This document shows positions 1 through 5,932 of a stretch of 5,932 nucleotides of DNA, one piece after another. This DNA comes from an uncultured Planctomycetaceae bacterium. GTDB taxonomy: Bacteria > Planctomycetota > Planctomycetia > Planctomycetales > Planctomycetaceae. The DNA lies in assembly GCA_937975745.1 (NCBI GenBank), contig CALJUK010000684.1, positions 1 to 5,932 on the forward strand. The letters run 5' to 3'. The position numbers were made by a program, and so were the translations under genes. The notes beneath the pieces were generated by a model. That model saw only the letters and a program-made list of their open reading frames with translations, ran no database searches and was not told where the DNA came from. The number at the start of each line of letters is the position of its first letter. Positions within the stretch are counted from its first letter, which is position 1.

Positions 1-69
1 AACATCGACGCTGGCGTCTACAATCATCTGGGAACGCGAGCCGGAGGTGAGGTCATCGGGGAGTACTAA
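1..69 (+). CDS. C-terminal end of a DUF1559 (prepilin-like) protein, partial
   Basis: Reading frame 1 is open from the window edge and ends with TAA at 67-69, giving 22 residues that begin NIDAGVYNHLGTR and finish GGEVIGEY. This matches the usual C-terminus of planctomycete DUF1559 proteins, in which an 'ENID..VY..L.TR.GGEV.GE(F/Y)' block closes the chain after the SDGSVRF-type segment. Members of the family start with a type IV prepilin-like N-terminal helix and are cell-surface or pseudopilin-like; their exact job is unknown. Everything upstream lies outside the window, so the prepilin motif cannot be checked. A strong terminator 27 bases after the stop supports a real gene end. The assignment rests on a short but characteristic tail. 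Confidence 0.72.
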   Translation, partial: NIDAGVYNHLGTRAGGEVIGEY

Positions 70-96
70 ACGTCCCGCTGGCGACACCAACGTAAC

Positions 97-133
97 CCGG
101 CAGCCGAGCCAAGAGCCTGTCTGCCGGTTTTTT
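97..133 (+). terminator. Rho-independent terminator of the DUF1559 gene
   Basis: CCGGCAG (97-103) pairs perfectly with CTGCCGG (121-127) to form a 7-bp GC-rich stem with a 17-base loop. Six T residues (128-133) follow at once, then GTT. The stem starts 27 bases after the TAA of the DUF1559 gene. On the minus strand the same stem is followed by GTTACG with no U-run, so it is built to stop rightward transcription and may do little for the converging DUF1501 transcript. The 115-base gap between the two stops holds nothing else I can support. Confidence 0.78.
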
Positions 134-184
134 GTTACGACGCACCTGCTTCCAAGCCGATCAGGTCGCTCGCTTTCAAGCCAC

Positions 185-1606
185 TCAGGCCGTGGCTGCG
201 ATCTCTTCGATCGGATGGCCAAATGGCAGGATCGGCATCGGGCGTCCCTGTAAATCATGCAGTACATGATGAGGGTCGATGCCAAGATGTCGATAGACCG
301 AAGCCCACAGGTCGTTCGGCGTCAGCAGTCGCTCGACGGGATGCTCGCCCTTGTCGTTGGTTGCACCGACGACCTGACCGGTCCGGATTCCACCACCGGA
401 CACCAGGACCTACATGGCCTGAGGCCAGTGATCGCGGCCGGGTTGTTCGACACCGGTTCGCGTTCCACGCTGAACGGTGATGCGCGGTGTCCGCCCAAAT
501 TCACCGGTCACCACCAACAACACCTTGCGGTCCAGTCCCCGCTGATAGAGGTCTTCAATCAGGGCGCTGACGGCCTGATCGTAGGGGGGCAGACGCCATT
601 CGCAGTCTTTGAAGATGTGGCCATTGACTGCATGTGAGTCCCAGTTGTAGACGCTGTAGTCCGGCGACGGCTTGCCTGGGAAGGGGTGTTCCCAAACCAT
701 CGTGACGAAGCGGACACCTGCCTCGACCAGACGACGTCCCAGGATGGCTCGTTGGCCATAGGTGCTCCAGCCGTAACGGTCCCGCAGTTCCTGCGGCTCC
801 TGAGAGATGTCGAAGGCATTGCGAACACGGTCGCTCATCAACATGGCAACGGCTTGGCGGTTGAAGTCGTCCATCGCCTTCATCGAGCCGCTTTTGTCAA
901 CATCGCGGCGGAACTGGTCCACGCCCCGCAACATCGCCAGGCGGTCGTCCAGTCGCGTTTCCATCTCTGACTTCACGCCAATGTTTTCGACCTTGAAGTC
1001 TGGTGAACTCGGATCGCCTGCGACGGTAAACGGCGTGTTGGAGGCGCCGAGGTAAGCTGGTCCCATCGCAAACGTGTCGACTGCCGCGCGCGATGCGTCG
1101 ACTTCCGTCACGCAGACCGGCATCTCGTCGGAGTCCTTTTGCAGCATCTTTTTGACGATGGTGTTCACAGCGGGCGCATCGTTCACCGTGCCAAACGGTG
1201 TCGCCGGAACACGACCGGTCATCAGCCGTTTGTGGCCTCCACCATGATCGGCGAACTTGTGATGAATCGACCGGATCAACGTGAACTTGTCAGCTAGCTT
1301 CGCATGCCTTGGCAGCAGCTCGCAGACATCGATCCCTGGGACGTTTGTGCGAATCGGGCTGAACTCCCCGCGGTAGTCGCTGGGAGCATCCGGCTTCATG
1401 TCGTAGGTCTCCATATGAGGGGGACCACCCGGCAGCCAGACGAATATCACCGACGTGTCGTCGCTGATGCCACCCGCTTTCGCGAAGGCTTGCGAGCGAA
1501 GCAGATCTGCCACGCCGATACCCAGGAGACTCGAACCTCCCAGTTCCAGGAAGGTCCGCCGTTTCATAGGTCCGCCGCAATTGCGATTCGGTCCGACTGA
1601 CGTCAT
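185..1606 (-). pseudogene. DUF1501 family protein (Tat-exported, alkaline-phosphatase-like) interrupted by an in-frame TAG
   Basis: The frame runs from ATG at 1606-1604 to TGA at 187-185, 473 residues counting an internal TAG at codon 399; the uninterrupted part is 398 residues (1606-410). Residues 14-42 form a twin-arginine signal (KRRTFLE, then a hydrophobic stretch, with an AFA cleavage site). Family landmarks follow in order: GGPPHMETYDMKP (60-72), HGGGHKRLMTGR (121-132), NWDSH (321-325), GEFGRTPR (368-375) and GRDHWP (390-395). After the TAG come SGGGIRTGQVVGATN and a tail ending in PIEEI, both typical of the family. DUF1501 belongs to the alkaline phosphatase/sulfatase fold group; the His and Asp motifs are probable metal ligands, but the substrate is unknown. 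The start at 1606 has GAGG seven bases upstream and includes the NCGGP element often seen before the RR pair; ATG at 1567 is the alternative. The gene is divergent from the PSCyt2/PSD1 gene. It may be a true pseudogene, a sequencing error, or read through. Confidence 0.88.
410..412 (-). other. In-frame amber codon in the DUF1501 gene
   Basis: On the minus strand the codons read GRDHWPQAM-TAG-VLVSGGGIRTG with no frame change. Family members usually carry a sense codon here, often Ser in a 'GRDHWP.AMSVL(V/L)(S/A)GGG' block as I recall it. TCG to TAG, or TAC/TAT to TAG, would each be one substitution. Termination here would remove about 74 residues, including the conserved GGG strand. The TAG is directly visible; the ancestral codon is inferred. 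Confidence 0.9.
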
Positions 1607-1613
1607 GTTCTTG

Positions 1614-1617
1614 CCTC
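1614..1617 (-). promoter_or_regulatory. Shine-Dalgarno of the DUF1501 gene
   Basis: On the minus strand GAGG (1617-1614) lies seven bases before ATG 1606-1604. No comparable site precedes the alternative ATG at 1567, so this site decides the start. Not every planctomycete gene uses a Shine-Dalgarno, so the choice is likely but not certain. Confidence 0.6.
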
Positions 1618-1666
1618 AAATTGCTCGGATCAAAGAGAACATGTCATTTCAATATGAGCCTACCGG

Positions 1667-1695
1667 AGTATACTATATGGTCAAGATCGTGTGAA
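1667..1695 (-). promoter_or_regulatory. Sigma70-type promoter for the DUF1501 gene
   Basis: On the minus strand a -35 element TTCACA (1695-1690, five of six to TTGACA) is followed by a 17-base spacer and a -10 element TATACT (1672-1667, five of six to TATAAT). The expected transcription start is near 1660, giving a leader of about 54 bases that contains the GAGG site. Spacing and direction both fit. This is predicted from sequence only. Confidence 0.6.
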
Positions 1696-1934
1696 TTGGA
1701 AATGCGAATCGAGCATGTTCCGCGTCGTGAAATATTTTGCCCAAATCCAGCTCCGACTGCGATCGATTTTAGTGCCTTTTCCTGCAAGAATTGGTCATCG
1801 GCACAAAACCGACTGATGCTGCGGTGAAACTGGCTCCGTCGGCAGTCCCACCGCGGCGTTGCATGCCCCTACCGCTTGTAACGAGCGGGTGTGTGCTCCC
1901 TCCCGAGTATGAGGCCTCCGTGGAAATTCACCAG

Positions 1935-4460
1935 ATGACGAAGCAGACAGTCACCCGATTCGCCGTGAGCGTTGTGCTCGCAACGGCGATGCTGGCTCTC
2001 GCCGAGACAAAGGGATTTGCGGCCGACGGCATCACGTTGAAAGTCTCAGCCGGCATCGGCGTGGAACAGCTTCGAATGACGGGCCCCGACGCCCGCCAGC
2101 AGTTGGTTGTGACGGCCGTCTCTCCTGATGGGAAGCAAGTCGACGTCACAAGCCTCGCCGATTACATCGTCGAGCCGGTGGGGATTGTCACGGTAGCGCC
2201 GGGGGGGTATGTTTCGCCGGTGGCCAACGGTCGAGCCACCATACGGATCACCTCGATGAATGCGGAGCCGACGGTCGTTCCCGTGGAGGTCAGCGGTTTC
2301 GAGACACAGCGTCCAGTCAGCTTTCCCAACGACGTCATCCCGCAACTGACACGCGCCGGCTGCAACAGCGGGGCCTGTCACGGCACACCATCTGGAAAGA
2401 ATAACTTCCGCCTGTCATTACTCGGTTTCGAGCCGAAGACCGATTACGAATTTCTCACACGCGAGTCGCGTGGCCGACGCGTTTCCGTGAGCACGCCAGA
2501 GATGAGTCTGTTCCTCCGTAAGGCCGTCGGCGGCGTGCCCCACGGTGGTGGTGCGAGGATTTCACGCGGTTCTGACGCCTACCAGCTCTTGCGACGATGG
2601 GTTGCCGAAGGCCTCGCCTACGGGCCGGCCAACGATCCAATCGTTGAACGTATCGAGATTTTCCCTCACAGCCGCGTCGTGGAACGAAACTCGCAACAGC
2701 AGCTGCAAGTCACGGCGTTCTACAGCGACGGAACGACACGCGACGTAACCCGCGTGGCCCAGTACAAGGCCAACCAGCCCGACATCAGCGAGGTCGACGA
2801 TCGCGGCCTGGTCACATTCAAAGACCGTACCGGGACGACGGCCGTGATGATTCGCTTTCTGGAACATGTCGGCGCATTCATGGCGACGGTTCCGCTCGGG
2901 ATGCCGACTCCTGACATTCCCGCCCCCAGCAACTACATTGATGAGCACGTTTTTGCGAAACTGGAGCTGCTCGGCCTGCCTCCGTCAGAGATTTGTGACG
3001 ACGTCACGTTTGTTCGACGTGCCGCGCTGGACCTGACAGGACGGCTTCCCACGATCGAACAGACCCAGCGATTTGTCGCTTCGACCGATCCTGATAAGCG
3101 GAGTCAATTCGTCGATGAGTTACTCGACAGCCCTGGCTATGCGGACCTGTTCGCCAATAAGTGGGCGGGACTGCTGCGGAATAAGGCGGGGGGTAATCTG
3201 GAACAGGTGGCCCGCGAGACGTATCGCTTCCACGCCTGGATTCGGCAGAGTCTGGCGGACAATAAGCCATTTGATGAGTTTGTCGGCGAACTCCTGACTG
3301 CTCGAGGACAACTTGGCAGCAATCCGCCGACGTCGTGGTACCGAGCCGTCAGCGACCCCAAGGACCAGATGGCCGACATCGCTCAGGTCTTCCTGGGTGT
3401 CCGGATCCAATGCGCCCAATGTCATCATCACCCGTACGAAAAGTGGACCCAGGACGACTACTACGGCTTCGCCGCGTTCTTTTCGACGGTCAAGCTGAAG
3501 GAAGTTCGCAAGCTCCCCGAGGACGACGTTCTCTTCAGCGAGCGAAAGCTGGCCATCTTCAAGAACCCCAACACAAACGAAGATCTCAAGCCGACGCCAC
3601 TGGACGGCGAGCCGCTGGAGATTGCCCCAGGTGATGATCCGAGGGCCGAGCTGTCCAAATGGATCTCGGACCCCAGGAACCCGTACTTCGCGAAGATGCT
3701 CGCCAACCGCTATTGGAAGCATTTCTTCGGACACGGCCTCGTCGATCCGGAAGATGACATGCGGATCACCAATCCGTCGACGAATCCGGAGCTGTTGAAC
3801 GCCATGGCGGATGCGTTCGTCCGATCGGACTTCGATCTGAAACAACTCTGCCGGGATATCTGTACCAGCCGGGCTTACCAACTGAGTTCGTTCCCCAACG
3901 GCTATAACGGAGATGATGAGCAGAACTTCGCTCGCTACTATCCCCGGCGGATGACGGCGGAAGTGCTGCTCGATGCGATAAACGAAGTGGCCGGTGCGCG
4001 CAACAACTTCAGCAAGCAGCCGATTGGTATCCGAGCGGTCGCCCTGCCAGACGATACGGCCAACCGGGAGTCATTCTTCCTGCGCGTCTTCGGTCGACCA
4101 GAGATGGATGCGGGCTGCGAGTGCGAACGGACAGCCGATGCAAACCTTTCCCAGAGTCTGCACCTGATCAACTCGGATACGATGCAGAACATACTGTCCG
4201 CTCCGAATGGCAAAGCCGTTGAACTGGCTAGAGACGCTGAACGAAGCGACAAGGATAAGGTCACCGACCTCTATCTGCAGGCTGTCAGCCGCCCGCCCAG
4301 TGACAGCGAGTTGACAACGGCACTCGATCACCTGAAGCGGAAGCGCGAAGAAGCCGCGGCCGATTCCACCTCCGGCACGGCTGAGTCCGCCGCCCGGCAA
4401 GCCTTCGAAGACATCATCTGGGTGATCGTCAACACCAAAGAATTCCTGTTCAACCATTGA
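1935..4460 (+). CDS. Exported Big2 / PSCyt2 (DUF1549) / PSD1 (DUF1553) cytochrome-like protein
   Basis: The product is 841 residues. Residues 1-29 are a Sec signal peptide (Lys3 and Arg8, hydrophobic core 9-23, cleavage near GFA/AD), so it should be secreted or periplasmic. Order of domains: Big2-like Ig fold (about 33-121); a segment with CNSGACHG (143-150), a CX4CH heme-type motif, then FRLSLLGFEP and the PHGGG loop (202-206); a second Big2-like fold (about 236-321); PSCyt2/DUF1549 (about 333-522) with LDLTGRLP (365-372) and CAQCHHHPYEKW (493-504), a CXXCH motif; PSD1/DUF1553 (about 570-832) with NRYWKHFFG (591-599), the RRMTAEVLLDA block and CECER (728-732). Length and order match the planctomycete family. 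Function is unproven; covalent heme binding is inferred from the motifs. The ATG at 1935 is chosen because the signal peptide begins there; the frame is open back to GTG 1791, but that extension looks non-coding. A GGAA at 1922-1925 is a weak ribosome site. The PPC gene follows seven bases after the stop, so the two are probably one operon. Confidence 0.92.
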   Translation: MTKQTVTRFAVSVVLATAMLALAETKGFAADGITLKVSAGIGVEQLRMTGPDARQQLVVTAVSPDGKQVDVTSLADYIVEPVGIVTVAPGGYVSPVANGRATIRITSMNAEPTVVPVEVSGFETQRPVSFPNDVIPQLTRAGCNSGACHGTPSGKNNFRLSLLGFEPKTDYEFLTRESRGRRVSVSTPEMSLFLRKAVGGVPHGGGARISRGSDAYQLLRRWVAEGLAYGPANDPIVERIEIFPHSRVVERNSQQQLQVTAFYSDGTTRDVTRVAQYKANQPDISEVDDRGLVTFKDRTGTTAVMIRFLEHVGAFMATVPLGMPTPDIPAPSNYIDEHVFAKLELLGLPPSEICDDVTFVRRAALDLTGRLPTIEQTQRFVASTDPDKRSQFVDELLDSPGYADLFANKWAGLLRNKAGGNLEQVARETYRFHAWIRQSLADNKPFDEFVGELLTARGQLGSNPPTSWYRAVSDPKDQMADIAQVFLGVRIQCAQCHHHPYEKWTQDDYYGFAAFFSTVKLKEVRKLPEDDVLFSERKLAIFKNPNTNEDLKPTPLDGEPLEIAPGDDPRAELSKWISDPRNPYFAKMLANRYWKHFFGHGLVDPEDDMRITNPSTNPELLNAMADAFVRSDFDLKQLCRDICTSRAYQLSSFPNGYNGDDEQNFARYYPRRMTAEVLLDAINEVAGARNNFSKQPIGIRAVALPDDTANRESFFLRVFGRPEMDAGCECERTADANLSQSLHLINSDTMQNILSAPNGKAVELARDAERSDKDKVTDLYLQAVSRPPSDSELTTALDHLKRKREEAAADSTSGTAESAARQAFEDIIWVIVNTKEFLFNH

Positions 4461-4462
4461 GG
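4459..4462 (+). promoter_or_regulatory. Shine-Dalgarno overlapping the upstream stop codon
   Basis: GAGG (4459-4462) shares its first two bases with the TGA (4458-4460) of the PSCyt2/PSD1 gene and lies five bases before ATG 4468-4470. Ribosomes finishing the first gene would uncover or reuse this site, which points to translational coupling and a shared transcript. It also fixes the start of the PPC gene. Confidence 0.68.
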
Positions 4463-4467
4463 CCGAT

Positions 4468-5932
4468 ATGTCCCGCTGGAAACTTCCCCTGGCGATCGCC
4501 TGTTGTGCCGTCGCAGCGGTCTTGCGACCAGATTGTGCCACGGCTCAGCTGCCAACGGCCGACCTGAGCCGAATCCATCCGCCCGCAGCCCGAGTCGGCG
4601 AGACGCTCGCGGTCTCGATCGCTGGCACGAATCTCGAAGACGTGAGCGAGTTGCGATTCTCGCATCCCGAGATTGTCGCCGAACCCGTCATGGTTCCGGC
4701 TGATGACTTCCTTCCGGAGCGGCCGCAGGCAAATCACTTTGAGGTGACCGTGGGAGGTAGCGTTCCACCCGGAATTTACGAGGTCCGGGCCATCGGTTTC
4801 TTTGGCATTTCTACGGCGCGTCCGTTTCTGGTGGCCGCCGCCGATTCCAACGAAGTCACCGAGTCGGGCGATCATTCCGAGGCCGACACGGCCATGCCGG
4901 TGGAGTTGAACTCCGTCGTCTTTGGCAGTGCCACCGCCGGCAGAGTCGACTGGTACCGTATTCACGTGCCAGCCGATGAGCGGATTCTGGTCGAACTTCA
5001 GGCGGAACGAATCGACTCGCGGTTGGATGGCCTGCTGAAGCTTTATGGTGCAGATGGTCGCGAGATCGCTCAGGCTCAGGATCACTTCGGCCGCGACCCG
5101 TTGCTTGAGATCAACTCTCCAGTCGAAGCGGACTACCTGCTGGCCGTTTCGGACATTCTGTACCGAGGAAGTGCGGATCACTTCTACCGACTCCACGTCT
5201 TGCACAATCGTCCGTTGATCGACTTTGTGGTCCCGCCCGCAGCTCAACCCGGGTCGAAGGGGCGGTATACAATCTATGGTCGCAATCTACCCGGTGGGAG
5301 GTTGTCAGATGTGTCCTTGAGTGACGGAACCGCATTGGAAACAGTCGAGGTGGAGATTGAACTCCCCGGCGAGGCAGCGACGCCCGCGGGCTACCACCCA
5401 GGAACACCGCGTCAGGGACTGCTCCCGGGCTTCGATTTCAGCTACCAGGGCTCGAACTCCTTTCGCATTGGCTATTCGACAGCACCTGTCGTCGCTGAGG
5501 ATGCCAGTCGCGAGACACAGCACGTCACGCTTCCGGTCGAGGTGGCCGGGCGATTCGACTTGGCGACCGACGAGGATGTCTATCGTTTCGTCGCGGAGAA
5601 GGATCGAACCTACGCCGTCGAAGTCACTGCAGAGCGCATGGCCGTCGCCGTGGACCCGTACATCGTGATTCATCGTGTTGGGCGCAAGTCCGACGGCAGC
5701 GAAGAGCTCATCAAGGTGGCTGAAAACGACGACATGACGTCATTCTTCAGCATTGCCGGCATGGAGTCGATCAATGCGGATACCAAGGATTCGGCTGTCG
5801 TGTTCAAAGCAGAGGAGGGGGGCGAATACGCCGTCACAGTCGTGAACCTTTTCGGGAGCGGCGGGGCGGAGTTGCTGTACCGTCTGGCCATCCGGGAGCC
5901 GGTTCCGGACTTCGGGCTGATTGCAACCACAG
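4468..5932 (+). CDS. Secreted PPC-domain protein, N-terminal 488 residues (partial)
   Basis: The frame is open from ATG 4468 to the window edge with no stop. Residues 1-26 form a Sec signal peptide (Arg3 and Lys5, hydrophobic core 6-19, ATA/Q cleavage). Residues 35-122 look like an Ig/IPT-type fold: 'IHPPAARVGETLAVSIAGTN', then a PPGIYEVRAIG strand ending in the RPFLV edge. Residues about 145-244 are a PPC (bacterial pre-peptidase C-terminal) type beta domain, with DWYRIHVPADERILVEL, a DGLLKLYGADG turn and ADYLLAVSD. A further Ig-like segment (about 250-340) precedes a second PPC-like domain (about 353-474) with DEDVYRFVAEKDRTYAVEV and GGEYAVTVVN. No catalytic domain is visible in the part present. 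Such proteins are common partners of PSCyt2/PSD1 and DUF1501 genes in planctomycetes and may bind glycans or proteins outside the cell; this role is inferred. The stop and total length are outside the window. Confidence 0.85.
   Translation, partial: MSRWKLPLAIACCAVAAVLRPDCATAQLPTADLSRIHPPAARVGETLAVSIAGTNLEDVSELRFSHPEIVAEPVMVPADDFLPERPQANHFEVTVGGSVPPGIYEVRAIGFFGISTARPFLVAAADSNEVTESGDHSEADTAMPVELNSVVFGSATAGRVDWYRIHVPADERILVELQAERIDSRLDGLLKLYGADGREIAQAQDHFGRDPLLEINSPVEADYLLAVSDILYRGSADHFYRLHVLHNRPLIDFVVPPAAQPGSKGRYTIYGRNLPGGRLSDVSLSDGTALETVEVEIELPGEAATPAGYHPGTPRQGLLPGFDFSYQGSNSFRIGYSTAPVVAEDASRETQHVTLPVEVAGRFDLATDEDVYRFVAEKDRTYAVEVTAERMAVAVDPYIVIHRVGRKSDGSEELIKVAENDDMTSFFSIAGMESINADTKDSAVVFKAEEGGEYAVTVVNLFGSGGAELLYRLAIREPVPDFGLIATT

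Larger units (their letters stand above)
1607..1934. other. Divergent intergenic region between the DUF1501 and PSCyt2/PSD1 genes
   Basis: These 328 bases hold no convincing gene. The part nearer DUF1501 (about 1620-1780) is AT-richer than its surroundings and holds the minus-strand promoter. A perfect 8-base palindrome, AGTATACT (1667-1674), also gives a plus-strand TATACT (1669-1674). The best plus-strand -35 at 17-base spacing is a poor ATTTCA (1646-1651), so no rightward promoter is called with confidence. If that element is used, the rightward leader would be about 250 bases. A small hairpin, CCGCT (1872-1876) with AGCGG (1884-1888), lies 46 bases before the start codon; it is short enough to be chance. 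No riboswitch or RNA gene is recognised. Confidence 0.6.

Noticed and set aside
179..197. Hairpin AGCCAC / GTGGCT around the DUF1501 stop codon
   Set aside because: The stem is only 6 bp and no T-run follows on either strand, so it does not qualify as a terminator.
185..403. Separate small gene starting at GTG 403 (72 residues)
   Set aside because: It is in the same frame as the DUF1501 gene directly after the TAG, and its sequence is the normal DUF1501 C-terminus, so it is a fragment of that gene.
1791..1934. GTG-initiated N-terminal extension of the PSCyt2/PSD1 gene by 48 residues
   Set aside because: The extension is rich in Pro, Val and Cys with no domain, and it would bury the clear signal peptide that starts at ATG 1935.
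2201..2207. Run of seven G residues as a possible frameshift site
   Set aside because: The reading frame is consistent with Big2-like sequence on both sides, so there is no sign of slippage or an indel.
3120..3881. 253-codon open frame on the minus strand
   Set aside because: It is antisense to the conserved DUF1549/DUF1553 region and shows no motif of its own.
4501..4506. Possible lipobox (LAIAC, Cys12 or Cys13) in the PPC protein
   Set aside because: The hydrophobic stretch before the cysteine is too short for a lipoprotein signal, and a better Sec cleavage site (ATA/Q, residues 24-27) follows.
4450..5247. 265-codon open frame on the minus strand
   Set aside because: It lies wholly opposite the PPC gene and the end of the PSCyt2/PSD1 gene, whose frames show signal peptides and domains. 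It has no recognisable motif and fits a shadow frame in GC-rich coding DNA.

Overview
The window looks like chromosomal DNA of a member of the Planctomycetota. It carries four protein families that are strongly expanded in that phylum: DUF1559 (prepilin-like), DUF1501 (alkaline-phosphatase-like, Tat-exported), a Big2/PSCyt2(DUF1549)/PSD1(DUF1553) cytochrome-like protein, and a large secreted protein with PPC-type beta domains. I cannot name a genus from the sequence alone. No RNA gene, mobile element, CRISPR array or long repeat is visible.

Layout, left to right. (1) Positions 1-69 (+) hold the last 22 codons of a DUF1559 protein, followed by a strong rho-independent terminator at 97-133. (2) Positions 185-1606 (-) hold a full-length DUF1501 gene converging on that terminator. 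It is interrupted by one in-frame TAG at 410-412; the reading frame and the family motifs continue unchanged on the far side. (3) Positions 1607-1934 are a divergent intergenic region with a good sigma70-type promoter facing the DUF1501 gene. (4) Positions 1935-4460 (+) hold an 841-residue exported protein with two Big2-like domains, a CX4CH motif, a CXXCH motif, and PSCyt2 and PSD1 domains. (5) From 4468 (+) to the window edge runs a secreted PPC-domain protein, seven bases after the previous stop, with a Shine-Dalgarno that overlaps that stop.

How the genes may work together: all three main products have export signals, one Tat-type and two Sec-type, so they should act outside the cytoplasm. 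DUF1501, PSCyt2/PSD1 and PPC genes often cluster in planctomycetes, and the pairing here, with PSCyt2/PSD1 and PPC co-transcribed and DUF1501 divergent, fits one functional module. Its biochemical role is not established; the heme-type motifs, the phosphatase-like fold and the beta-rich domains suggest an extracytoplasmic redox or hydrolytic assembly. The most notable local observation is the amber codon in DUF1501: a recent nonsense mutation, a sequencing error, or readthrough.
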